Origin: Deltaproteobacteria bacterium UBA2385
GTDB taxonomy: Bacteria; Myxococcota_A; UBA796; UBA2385
Length of the DNA: 14,048 nucleotides
NCBI GenBank assembly: GCA_002343455.1
Contig: DDSR01000418.1
Span: 1 to 14,048 of the forward strand
Direction of reading: 5' to 3'
Shown: piece by piece, positions 1 to 6,380 of the stretch
Layout: every line of letters starts with the position of its first letter
Numbering within the stretch: position 1 is the first letter of the stretch
Notes under the pieces: generated by a model
Told to the model about the DNA's origin: nothing
Seen by the model: the letters and a program-made list of their open reading frames with translations, nothing else
Database searches by the model: none
Translations under genes and position numbers: made by a program

Positions 1-1
1 C

Positions 2-1354
2 GCCCCGACCGAGCCCGCCGGCACCGGCATGGGCTGGCTGCAGACCGAGGGCCGGATGGGCCTGCGCCCCGCGGCCGACGCGCTGGAGCTCTCCCCCGCG
101 CCGGACACCTCCGCCTTTCGACGCCCCGCAGCACCCCAGCCCCCGGGCCACGTCCTCTCCCCGCGCTCGCCCTCGACGGCCACAAGCCCGCTCGAAGGCG
201 CCACCGCGGTCCCCGTGGGCCCCGCGCCCCGCCAGCCCGCGCCTCCTCCTCCGCCGCCCGTCGAGCCCGGCTCCTCGCCGATCCCCTGGATCACCGTGCT
301 GTCGACGCCGGGCCCCGCTCAGGTCTGCCCCAGCTGCAAGGGCGCCTTGCGGGTGCTGCGCAGCTCGCGCGAGGAGCGGCTGGAGATGAGCTGGTTCCGG
401 CTGGAGTGGCTGGAGATCGAGCGCTGCTGGGCCGACTGCCCCAAGCACCCTACCGTCGAGACCGTCCCCTTCCAGCGACCCGCCTACCTCGTGCCCGAGT
501 CGCGGGTGGGCAACGGCCTGCTGGCGCGGGTGGCGACCTGGCGCTGGCAGGACCATATGCCGGTGATCGACATCGCCCGCCTGCTCAGCGAGCTGGGCCT
601 GCGCTGCAGCGAGCGGCGGGTGGCCTCCTGGCTGGAGCAGGGTCATCGGGCCATCGCCCCCATCGCCGCCGCCTTGCAGGCCAAGGCCGCCGGGGGCAGC
701 CGGGACGAGCTCGGGCTGCTGCTCTCCGACGGCCGCCGCGAGGGTCGGCTGCGGGCGACCGTCAAGGGCAAGGCCATCGCCTTCGACTGGAGTGCGGGGG
801 GAGAAGGGCCGCGACCCGACGCCCCCAGCGAGCGCGCGCGCCGGGTGCTGCTGGACGCCCGCGGCTGGAGTCACGAGGGGCGGCAGGCCACCCTGCGGCG
901 AAGCGCCGCCCAGGCTCTCGGCTCGCGCCGGGATGGTGCCGCCCGGCTGCTGTGGCTGCTGGAAGAGCTGCGCGGCGCCGCCGACGGGGCCAGCGAGCGA
1001 GCCCTGCTGGGCCGGATCGAGGGTCTGCTGGCCGCCGAGCGCGAGCTCGACCCCCGGATGCGGGCGGCCGCCAATACGCTCGCCGTGCACGGCATCGAGG
1101 GCCTCTGCCGCTTCGACCCCAAGGGCAAGCCCGCCGCGCCGCCGCCTCGGCCCGAGAACGCCCGCGCCGTGCTGCCCCGCTGGTTCCTGGGCGTCTCCGA
1201 CGGTCCTATCGAGGCCGCCGCCGACTGGCTGACCGTGGTCGAGAGCTGTCGGGAGTCTGGCGTGCCGCCCTGGCGCTACCTGCGCGACCTCTTCCAGGCC
1301 GCCTCCGAGGGTCCGATCAAGGCCGAGGCCTGGCTGCCCGACGCCCAGCGTTAG
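2..1354 (+). CDS. IS66-transposase-like protein, 5'-truncated by the window, probably catalytically inactive
   Basis: The reading frame is open to the left edge and ATG 29 has no Shine-Dalgarno, so the true start may lie outside; residues are numbered from ATG 29. A Pro-rich low-complexity stretch (about 27-96) leads to a zinc-finger-like CPSC (C100, C103) with C133 and C137, spaced like the IS66 zinc-binding domain. Then follow a segment resembling the IS66 'GLLAHVxxxKYxDHLPLY' region (GLLARVATWRWQDHMPV) and a C-terminal block (DWLTVVESCRESGVPPWRYLRDLF) matching the IS66 'SLIETAKLNGVDPxxYLRDVL' tail. IS66 transposases cut and join DNA with a DDE triad. By hand alignment the expected positions read D234 in SDG (not DET), E283 in WSHEG (not TDGY) and A378 in PENAR (not NxAER). 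No terminal inverted repeat is visible in the 10 bp before the next gene. This suggests an immobile or domesticated relative. Family is fairly sure; inactivity is inferred. Confidence 0.7.
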   Translation, partial: APTEPAGTGMGWLQTEGRMGLRPAADALELSPAPDTSAFRRPAAPQPPGHVLSPRSPSTATSPLEGATAVPVGPAPRQPAPPPPPPVEPGSSPIPWITVLSTPGPAQVCPSCKGALRVLRSSREERLEMSWFRLEWLEIERCWADCPKHPTVETVPFQRPAYLVPESRVGNGLLARVATWRWQDHMPVIDIARLLSELGLRCSERRVASWLEQGHRAIAPIAAALQAKAAGGSRDELGLLLSDGRREGRLRATVKGKAIAFDWSAGGEGPRPDAPSERARRVLLDARGWSHEGRQATLRRSAAQALGSRRDGAARLLWLLEELRGAADGASERALLGRIEGLLAAERELDPRMRAAANTLAVHGIEGLCRFDPKGKPAAPPPRPENARAVLPRWFLGVSDGPIEAAADWLTVVESCRESGVPPWRYLRDLFQAASEGPIKAEAWLPDAQR

Positions 1355-1364
1355 CTCACGAGGC

Positions 1365-1658
1365 TCACTCCCGGCACTCCTCGGTGTCGGTGTACTCGCC
1401 GTACTCGTTGACGCACTCGCAGCGGATCTCCAGGCGCTGCCAGGTGGTGAAGGGGTCCGTGGGCGACCATTGCTTGCACAGCCAGGCCCGGGAGCAGGGG
1501 TCGCAATGGGCGAGGTTGAGGTAGTCGTCCTCGTCGCAAGGCGCACCGCGCCAGTCGTACTCGCAGACGGTGGGCTCGGTCACGCTGGTGTCAGGGCTGG
1601 TGTCGGTCGGGTCGGGTTTGCTGGTGCAGGCGAGGAGGAGCAGGGCGAGGGGGGTCAT
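1365..1658 (-). CDS. Small Cys-rich lipoprotein (paralogue of the upstream lipoprotein)
   Basis: 97 residues. ATG 1658 is chosen because GAGG lies 6 nt upstream and it gives a very short lipoprotein signal: MTPLALLLLAC with lipobox LLAC and lipidated Cys11. A Thr/Asp/Ser/Pro linker (12-31) follows, then a small Cys-rich domain with C32-x3-W36, C52-x2-C55, W59, DP 68-69, W73, C80-x-C82 and C95. The same spacing pattern occurs in the gene just upstream, so the two are tandem paralogues. The protein is expected to be exported and membrane-anchored, with disulphides or a bound metal in the domain. It is the last gene of the four-gene operon and its stop lies 10 bp from the convergent IS66-like gene. 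I recognise no family and its function is unknown. Confidence 0.75.
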   Translation of the reverse strand: MTPLALLLLACTSKPDPTDTSPDTSVTEPTVCEYDWRGAPCDEDDYLNLAHCDPCSRAWLCKQWSPTDPFTTWQRLEIRCECVNEYGEYTDTEECRE

Positions 1659-1691
1659 CGAAGGCCTCGAGAGGTAAAAGGGCAACCCGGT

Positions 1692-2009
1692 TCAAGGACA
1701 GTCTGGCATGTAGCGGAATGAATCCGCGATACAATCGCAGTCTAGGCTGAAATCCTGACCCCAATACGCTACAGGATCAGAATCTATGCGCCCCCCAGCC
1801 GACCAAACCCGGTCGCATTCGTCACAGAAATACCTCCCATCCCAACGGTCTCCTGCAGGCGCCCAGGTCCAGTTCGGACAGTCATCGCCGGTCCTGTCCA
1901 CCGTGCCACCAGACGGGGTCGACTTAGGAGGTGCGGACGAAGCTGGAGGTGGATTCCCAACCTCACAGCCCAGGATCACCAGAATCGGTCCAATCACCTG
2001 GAGCGGCAT
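1692..2009 (-). CDS. Small Cys-rich lipoprotein
   Basis: 105 residues. ATG 2009 overlaps the stop of the metallopeptidase gene as TGATG, and a G-rich SD-like run (GGTGGGGGT) precedes it; a GTG at 2021 is an alternative four codons upstream. The N-terminus has a short hydrophobic signal ending in lipobox VILGC with Cys15, then a Pro/Ser linker (18-38). The C-terminal domain has C44, W47, W49, C62-x2-C65, W69, DP 78-79, W83, C91-x-C93 and C104. It shares the CDxCxRxW...DPxxxW...CxC signature with the next lipoprotein in the operon. Translational coupling to the peptidase suggests a linked role, for example substrate, inhibitor or surface partner; that is inference. Its codon use is less GC-biased than that of genes outside the operon. 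Confidence 0.75.
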   Translation of the reverse strand: MPLQVIGPILVILGCEVGNPPPASSAPPKSTPSGGTVDRTGDDCPNWTWAPAGDRWDGRYFCDECDRVWSAGGRIDSDPVAYWGQDFSLDCDCIADSFRYMPDCP

Positions 2010-3859
2010 CACGACCCCCACCCAAGAACGCGCTCGCTGCCAACCTCGTAGCTCTGACAGCTATAGCAGGAGAACGAGTACGATCCGCGCGCTGTCCCAA
2101 TGGAATGCACATCGCACGACAACTCCAAGGGATGCCAGTTCAAGTACCGGATCCCCCTGTCCTGGCTGGAGATGTAGTCGTCGTACCAGGTCGCGGAGTC
2201 GGTCGACCAGGTGCTGGTGTGGCTGCTGTTCCCCGAGTGGAAGGGCAGGCCGTACTTTGCGATCACAGCGCACTTCCACCGCTGCGCCGAGAGTTCGTGG
2301 CAGCCGCTGCCGACCGAGCAATGTCCCCCCTTGCCGGCGTGGACATGGCCCAGCTCATGGATCAGGATCTCGCCTCGCCAGACCAGGATGCGCAGGGCGT
2401 ATCGACCAAGCTCGTATGCCTTCTGCATGAACTCCAGGCGCTCGACCAGAGTCAGGGAGGCCGATGGGTCCCGGGCGATGTCGTGGGCCATGCGGGCCAG
2501 GTACAGGATCCAATCGATTAGGAATCCGTGCCAGGCCAGGTGCTCTGGGCGGGACGTGAAAATCCATGACCCGTTGGAGACATAGTTCCGCGCCGTGTCC
2601 TTCTCCTTCGGCGACTCGGAGTGGGATTGGTAGGGGTGACTCTCCTGCTTGTCGCTAACCCAGGCACGGGCATTCAGATCGAAACGAGCCGGGAAGTTGT
2701 AGGCCCAATCGTTGCCCAGGTCAACCGGATCCGCCTCCGCCTCGAACCCCTCATTGCAGGCAAAGGTCTCGCCCCGCAGGCTACCGCAGGCGATCGTGTC
2801 CTCCGACATCCCCGTCGATGGCACGAATGCATTGTCCGTGTCCGAGTTCATGAAGCGGAACCGCAATCCACATGGCCCCACGCCCAGCCGATTGACCGCC
2901 GTCTCGCCTCGCAGCATCGTCTCGATGAAGTCTGGGAAGTCCTCGCAGACATCGGTGCCCGAGCAGATGTCCTGGATCTGTGCCACCGTGCTCAGCACCA
3001 GGACGTTCGTGGCCGCGAACACGCTGTACGGCGGTCCCCAGGAGTAATGAAAGAACTGAGCCGAGATCCGGTTGGGCATTTCGGTCGTTGGCAGGTTGTA
3101 GCAGCTCAACATCCGAGCCCAGGACCCGCTCGCGGCGCCCACCTCTGCCCAGTCCTCCAACAGGTCCGACCAGGCCCAGTCGAGGAACTCCGTCACCGAG
3201 GAGACGGTCCCAACCACCAGCGTGGGCATCCCTCTCGCGTGCAGCTCCTCGAGATCGCGACGGTAGGCGAGGTACCAGTCCTTCGGCACGCTGAAGCTCA
3301 CGGCACGGTACGAGAACTGCATGAAGTCGCCCACATCACTGTAGCCGCGGAGCTCCTCCAGCGAGCGTGGGGAACCCACCCCAAGCCCGCCGAACAGGTC
3401 CTTGATGTTGGCATCGGTGTACCCCATGTCGGCTTCGTCGAGCACGGGCCCGGCTCGCTGCTCGCGATCGGTCCGCCTCGCACGCTCGCCGCTGCCCTTC
3501 CTACACGAGCACGGCTCTGCCTCTCCCCGCTGGGCACGGTCCAGCGCCTCCACACCCGGAGCAAGGCGGGGCCGACGCCAGGGCCGGCCCGGCCAGTCCT
3601 CTTTGGGAGACGCTGACCGGCGAACTCGGGGCTTGGACGATGTGGCCGGCGAGTCGCCGACGGTGGCTTTGGCTCGCGACTCTCCAGACCCACAACCACA
3701 CGATGCACCGCAGGAGGACGGGTCCCCAGCGGTCGGGTTTCCCCCCAGCGCTACGGGCCAGGCGCCAGTCTGGCCGAGCGGCGCGCCCGACCAGAACCCC
3801 TGCCCCGTAGTCGACTCCGCCTCTGTCCACCACGGCGCGGGCGGAGAGAGGGCGGTCAT
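2009..3859 (-). CDS. Putative zincin-type metallopeptidase (HExxH), unrecognised family
   Basis: 616 residues from ATG 3859, which overlaps the upstream stop as TGATG; the open frame beyond this only shadows the upstream gene. Near the C-terminus HELGHVHAGKGGH (501-513) supplies the HExxH zinc ligands H501 and H505 and general base E502. The third ligand could be H507, H513 or an acidic residue further on. The motif is two residues longer than the metzincin HExxHxxGxxH. Residues 1-145 are Arg/Pro/Ser-rich low complexity and may be a propeptide; the ordered part starts near MGYTDANIKDLF. The mature part is rich in Trp, Tyr and Cys, as in extracellular enzymes, yet no signal peptide, lipobox or Tat motif is seen. 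A later start, or export by another route, is possible. Hydrolysis of protein is inferred from the motif alone. Downstream are two lipoproteins. Confidence 0.7.
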   Translation of the reverse strand: MTALSPPAPWWTEAESTTGQGFWSGAPLGQTGAWPVALGGNPTAGDPSSCGASCGCGSGESRAKATVGDSPATSSKPRVRRSASPKEDWPGRPWRRPRLAPGVEALDRAQRGEAEPCSCRKGSGERARRTDREQRAGPVLDEADMGYTDANIKDLFGGLGVGSPRSLEELRGYSDVGDFMQFSYRAVSFSVPKDWYLAYRRDLEELHARGMPTLVVGTVSSVTEFLDWAWSDLLEDWAEVGAASGSWARMLSCYNLPTTEMPNRISAQFFHYSWGPPYSVFAATNVLVLSTVAQIQDICSGTDVCEDFPDFIETMLRGETAVNRLGVGPCGLRFRFMNSDTDNAFVPSTGMSEDTIACGSLRGETFACNEGFEAEADPVDLGNDWAYNFPARFDLNARAWVSDKQESHPYQSHSESPKEKDTARNYVSNGSWIFTSRPEHLAWHGFLIDWILYLARMAHDIARDPSASLTLVERLEFMQKAYELGRYALRILVWRGEILIHELGHVHAGKGGHCSVGSGCHELSAQRWKCAVIAKYGLPFHSGNSSHTSTWSTDSATWYDDYISSQDRGIRYLNWHPLELSCDVHSIGTARGSYSFSCYSCQSYEVGSERVLGWGS

Positions 3860-4263
3860 CAGGACACCTTGCGCAGGAAGGCCACCGCCGAGATGACGGT
3901 GCTGTCCAGCGCGGTGCCCGAGGCGCTGCGCACCGCGAGGCCGAGGCGGATGTGGAGACCGAACTTCGTCTCGTCGGTGAATGCAGGGTGTACCACATCG
4001 CCGTTGGTATTGATGACCGAGATCAGGTCCGCGGGAGGCGACCACAGCTTGCCGTCCAGGCTATAGAAGATGACCACCTTCCACTCATGCTGCGCCGTTC
4101 GTGTCTCGGTCAAGGTCTCGACCCGAATCGAGGCGAGCTGAGGGCCAAGCCTGGCGATGGCGGGGAGATCCAGATCGAAGATGCGGAAGTTCTGGCCGCC
4201 GTCGCTCTGCAAGAGGAGCTTGTAGGCAAGCGGCTGGACGATGACGATGTTGTCGTTGCTCAT
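3859..4263 (-). CDS. Small predicted beta-rich protein, first gene of the peptidase operon
   Basis: 134 residues, beginning MSNDNIVIVQPL. ATG 4263 is chosen because the frame upstream of it runs through the promoter (-35 at 4339-4344), and AGGG lies 7 nt before it. The protein has no signal peptide, no membrane segment and no cysteine. Alternating hydrophobic strands and a YSLDGKLW turn suggest a beta-sandwich, as in discoidin-like or carbohydrate-binding folds, but I cannot assign a family. Its TGA overlaps the ATG of the metallopeptidase gene (TGATG), so the two are probably translationally coupled and may act as partners, for example as a targeting or chaperone-like subunit. The role is unknown. 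Confidence 0.65.
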   Translation of the reverse strand: MSNDNIVIVQPLAYKLLLQSDGGQNFRIFDLDLPAIARLGPQLASIRVETLTETRTAQHEWKVVIFYSLDGKLWSPPADLISVINTNGDVVHPAFTDETKFGLHIRLGLAVRSASGTALDSTVISAVAFLRKVS

Positions 4264-4275
4264 GTGGGGACCCTG

Positions 4276-4303
4276 TGGTGAGGAGGCCCCGGTGAGGAGG
4301 CCC
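4276..4303. repeat. 14-bp perfect tandem duplication in the operon leader
   Basis: Two head-to-tail copies of GGTGAGGAGGCCCC lie between the predicted transcription start and ATG 4263 of the metallopeptidase operon. The repeat sits in the 5' untranslated leader, so copy number could alter leader structure. A simple slippage duplication is the plain explanation. Confidence 0.8.
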
Positions 4304-4314
4304 CGACTCTTCCA

Positions 4315-4344
4315 ACGATATCTCGATGCGAATTCGAGTGTCAA
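4315..4344 (-). promoter_or_regulatory. Sigma70-type promoter of the metallopeptidase operon
   Basis: On the minus strand a perfect TTGACA (-35, 4344-4339) is followed after 18 nt by TATCGT (-10, 4320-4315; 4 of 6 consensus bases). The spacer is AT-richer than its surroundings. Transcription would start near 4308 and leave a leader of about 45 nt before ATG 4263. It lies only 45 nt after the rmlB stop, so the operon need not depend on rmlCB read-through. Confidence 0.6.
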
Positions 4345-4388
4345 GCGAGGATCAACGACAAGGCCTCTCCCTCACCGGAAGCCCAGCG

Positions 4389-5453
4389 TCACCCCGCGCC
4401 CCCCCGCCCCGCATACCAGGCCTCGACCCAGCGCCGGAAGTCCTCGCCGCGGCCGACGCGGGCCAGCCAGTCGGGGTTCTCCAGGTACCAGTCCAATGTC
4501 TGTTCCAGCGCCTGGTCCAGGTTGTAGCGCGGCTCCCAGCCGAGCTCGGCGCGGATGCGGTCGGCGGCGGTGTGGTAGACGCGGTCATGACCGGGCCGGT
4601 CGGCGACGTGACAGATGCGCGCGGCGTGCGGGGCCGCGGCGGGGCGGCGGAGGTCGAGCAGCGAACAGAGCCGGCGGACGAGGTCGAGGTTCTCGGTGCC
4701 ATCCAGCGGGCCGACCGCGTAGCCGAGGCCCTGCCCGGGCGCCTCCAACACGGCCAGGATGGCTCGGCAGTGGTCCTCCACATGCAGCCAGCGCCGGATC
4801 TGACGGCCGTCCCCGTACAGAGGCAGGTCCTGGCCGGAGAGCGCCCGAAGAATACAGAACGGGACCAGCTTCTCGGGGTGCTGGCGCGGGCCGAGGTTGT
4901 TGCAGGACCAGGAGAAGGAGACCGGCAGGCCCCAGGTGTGCTGGTAGCTGCGGACGAGGTGGTCGGCCGAGGCCTTGCTGGCGGCGTAGGGCGAGCGCGG
5001 GGCGAAGGCGCTGTCCTCGTGGGCGACGTTGGAGTCCTGACCGCGATCCCCGAAGACCTCGTCGGTGCTGACCTGGTGGAAGCGGGTCGCGCGGTCCCCG
5101 GCCCAGACCTGGCGGGCGGCCTCCAGCAGGACCCAGGTGCCGAGCACGTTGCTGCGCACGAAGGCCCCGGGCCCGGCGATCGAGCGGTCCACATGGGTCT
5201 CGGCCGCGAGGTGCAAGACCGTGTCGATCGCCTCGGCCTCGAAGAGCTCGCGGACCAGGGCCTCGTCGGCGATGTCGCCGCGCACCAGGCGGTGCCCCTC
5301 TCCCCCGGTGCCCTCCAGGTTGGCGGTGCTGCCGCCGACCCCGTGCAGGCGGTCCAGGCTGACCAGCCGCCAGTCGGGCCGCTCGGCCCGCAGCAGGCGC
5401 ACCATGGCCGAGCCGATGAAGCCCGCCGCGCCGGTGATCAGCACCGTCCTCAT
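4389..5453 (-). CDS. rmlB: dTDP-glucose 4,6-dehydratase (RmlB)
   Basis: 354 residues, the usual length. It oxidises C4 of dTDP-glucose, removes water across C5-C6 and reduces C6, giving dTDP-4-keto-6-deoxyglucose in the cytoplasm. It is an extended short-chain dehydrogenase: NAD-binding GAAGFIG (8-14), catalytic T130-D131-E132 in STDEVFG, and YxxxK Y156/K160 in SPYAASKASAD. Family-typical blocks follow: CNNLGPRQHPEKLVP, LPLYGDGRQIRRWLHVEDHCRAI and HVADRPGHDR. In the second, RRW replaces the usual RDW. ATG 5453 overlaps the rmlC stop as ATGA. rmlA and rmlD are not in the window, so the final sugar may be rhamnose or another 6-deoxy sugar made with genes elsewhere. Confidence 0.95.
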   Translation of the reverse strand: MRTVLITGAAGFIGSAMVRLLRAERPDWRLVSLDRLHGVGGSTANLEGTGGEGHRLVRGDIADEALVRELFEAEAIDTVLHLAAETHVDRSIAGPGAFVRSNVLGTWVLLEAARQVWAGDRATRFHQVSTDEVFGDRGQDSNVAHEDSAFAPRSPYAASKASADHLVRSYQHTWGLPVSFSWSCNNLGPRQHPEKLVPFCILRALSGQDLPLYGDGRQIRRWLHVEDHCRAILAVLEAPGQGLGYAVGPLDGTENLDLVRRLCSLLDLRRPAAAPHAARICHVADRPGHDRVYHTAADRIRAELGWEPRYNLDQALEQTLDWYLENPDWLARVGRGEDFRRWVEAWYAGRGGAG

Positions 5454-6001
5454 GGGGTCTCGCTCCAGGGGGCGAGGTCGCGCCAGGCCTGGCCGGCCCG
5501 ATCGCGCTCGGAGAGCAGCGGCGGCTGCGTCAGCGGCCAGTCGATGCCCAGCTCGGGGTCGTCCCAGGCGAGGCAGCGCTCCCAGGCCGGCGCCCAGGCC
5601 GCCGTCAGCTTGTACGAGACCAGGGCGGGGCCCTGCGTGACGTAGAAGCCGTGCGCGAAGCCCGGCGGGACCCACAGCAGCGTCGGCTCCTGCGCCGAGA
5701 GCCGCATCGCGGCGTGTCGCCCGCGGGTGGGCGAGCCGGCCCGCAGATCGACGGCGACGTCGAAGATCTCGCCCACCAGCACCAGGAGCAGCTTGCCCTG
5801 GGCCTGCCGCTCCTGGAAGTGCAGGCCCCGCAGCACCCCCTGCTCGCTTCGCGAGAGGTTCTCCTGGGCGAAGGCCACGGGCAGGCCCTCGCGGAGGAGG
5901 AGATCGGCGCGCCCGCTCTCGCAGAGCCAGCCTCGCTCGTCGGCCCGCCGGTCGAGGGCGAAGAGGCGCACGTCGGGCAGGGCGGTGGGCAGCGGGCGCA
6001 T
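5450..6001 (-). CDS. rmlC: dTDP-4-dehydrorhamnose 3,5-epimerase (RmlC)
   Basis: 183 residues. It epimerises C3 and C5 of dTDP-4-keto-6-deoxyglucose, the product of RmlB, whose gene overlaps its stop by 4 bp (ATGA). Cupin-fold signatures are clear: RGLHFQ with catalytic-base His61, Lys70, GEIFDVAVDLR (78-87), LWVPPGFAHGF (109-119) and YK with catalytic Tyr130. The closing block DDPELGIDWP is typical. ATG 6001 is chosen over GTG 6019 because the protein then starts close to the first conserved strand. No Shine-Dalgarno precedes either start, and TACACC lies 8 nt before the ATG, so a very short or absent leader is possible. 3-epimerases of related dTDP-sugar pathways look similar, so the exact product is open. 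Confidence 0.9.
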   Translation of the reverse strand: MRPLPTALPDVRLFALDRRADERGWLCESGRADLLLREGLPVAFAQENLSRSEQGVLRGLHFQERQAQGKLLLVLVGEIFDVAVDLRAGSPTRGRHAAMRLSAQEPTLLWVPPGFAHGFYVTQGPALVSYKLTAAWAPAWERCLAWDDPELGIDWPLTQPPLLSERDRAGQAWRDLAPWSETP

Positions 6002-6093
6002 CGTCGAGGGGTGTAGCACAGGAGGAGGTCGCGAGGCGTCTTTCTGGGCCCCTTCGGCGCGACGGCCGGGCTGCGCCTCGCTACAGATGCGCC

Positions 6094-6354
6094 ATGAGCC
6101 CCCACCCCCAAGCCAATCCGGTCGTCGAGACCGCCGTCCGGGCCTGGCTGCACAAGCAGGGCCCCATGCCCGCCGAGGACACCGACCTGCACGAGGCCGG
6201 CCTGCTGGACAGCGTCGCCCTGGTCGACCTGCTCGGGGTGGTCGAGGCGGCCACCGGCCAGGAGATCGACCTGCTGGAGGTGGAGCTCGATCGGCTGACC
6301 ACCTGCGCCGCCGTCGTCGCCGAGCTGAGCCGGGTGCTGGCAGGGTGTGACTAG
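6094..6354 (+). CDS. Stand-alone acyl/peptidyl carrier protein
   Basis: 86 residues, a normal length for a discrete carrier protein. The signature ...DTDLHEAGLLDSVALVDLL carries Ser40, the expected attachment site for 4'-phosphopantetheine, in a D-S-x-x-L/V context. The rest is a four-helix pattern with acidic helices. It would carry an acyl or aminoacyl group as a thioester. The nearest candidate loading enzyme is the adenylation enzyme encoded convergently at 7442-9025. It is not fatty-acid AcpP: the DSL core is DSV and the neighbours are not fab genes. No Shine-Dalgarno is seen, and TACAGA ends 6 nt before the ATG, so a leaderless transcript is possible. It is divergent from rmlC with a 92-bp gap. 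Confidence 0.88.
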   Translation: MSPHPQANPVVETAVRAWLHKQGPMPAEDTDLHEAGLLDSVALVDLLGVVEAATGQEIDLLEVELDRLTTCAAVVAELSRVLAGCD

Positions 6355-6380
6355 CTAGTGCCTGGCACTAGCTAGTCACA
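6346..6380. terminator. 35-bp perfect palindrome at a convergent junction, putative bidirectional terminator
   Basis: The arms TGTGACTAGCTAGTGCC (6346-6362) and its exact reverse complement (6364-6380) flank a single T at 6363. The carrier-protein stop TAG (6352-6354) and the GNAT stop TGA (6378-6376) both lie inside the arms. Because of TGA, TAG and TAG in the arm, all three frames are stopped on each strand. A T-tract is missing on both sides, so it is not a textbook intrinsic terminator. It could also be a protein-binding or RNA-processing site. Confidence 0.75.

Noticed and set aside
1659..1685. TTG start for the second lipoprotein
   Set aside because: It gives an N-terminus with no better signal and no SD; ATG 1658 has GAGG at 6 nt and a compact lipobox signal.
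3860..4045. N-terminal extension of the metallopeptidase frame to 4045
   Set aside because: It lies entirely inside the upstream gene in another frame; the TGATG overlap gives a natural start at 3859.
4276..4303. Tandem repeat as a possible CRISPR fragment
   Set aside because: The copies are directly adjacent without spacers and number only two.
4264..4344. N-terminal extension of the small beta-rich protein to 4344
   Set aside because: It would begin inside the -35 box and translate through the promoter and tandem repeat.
4389..6001. Complete dTDP-L-rhamnose operon
   Set aside because: Only rmlC and rmlB are present; no rmlA or rmlD reading frame exists in the window.
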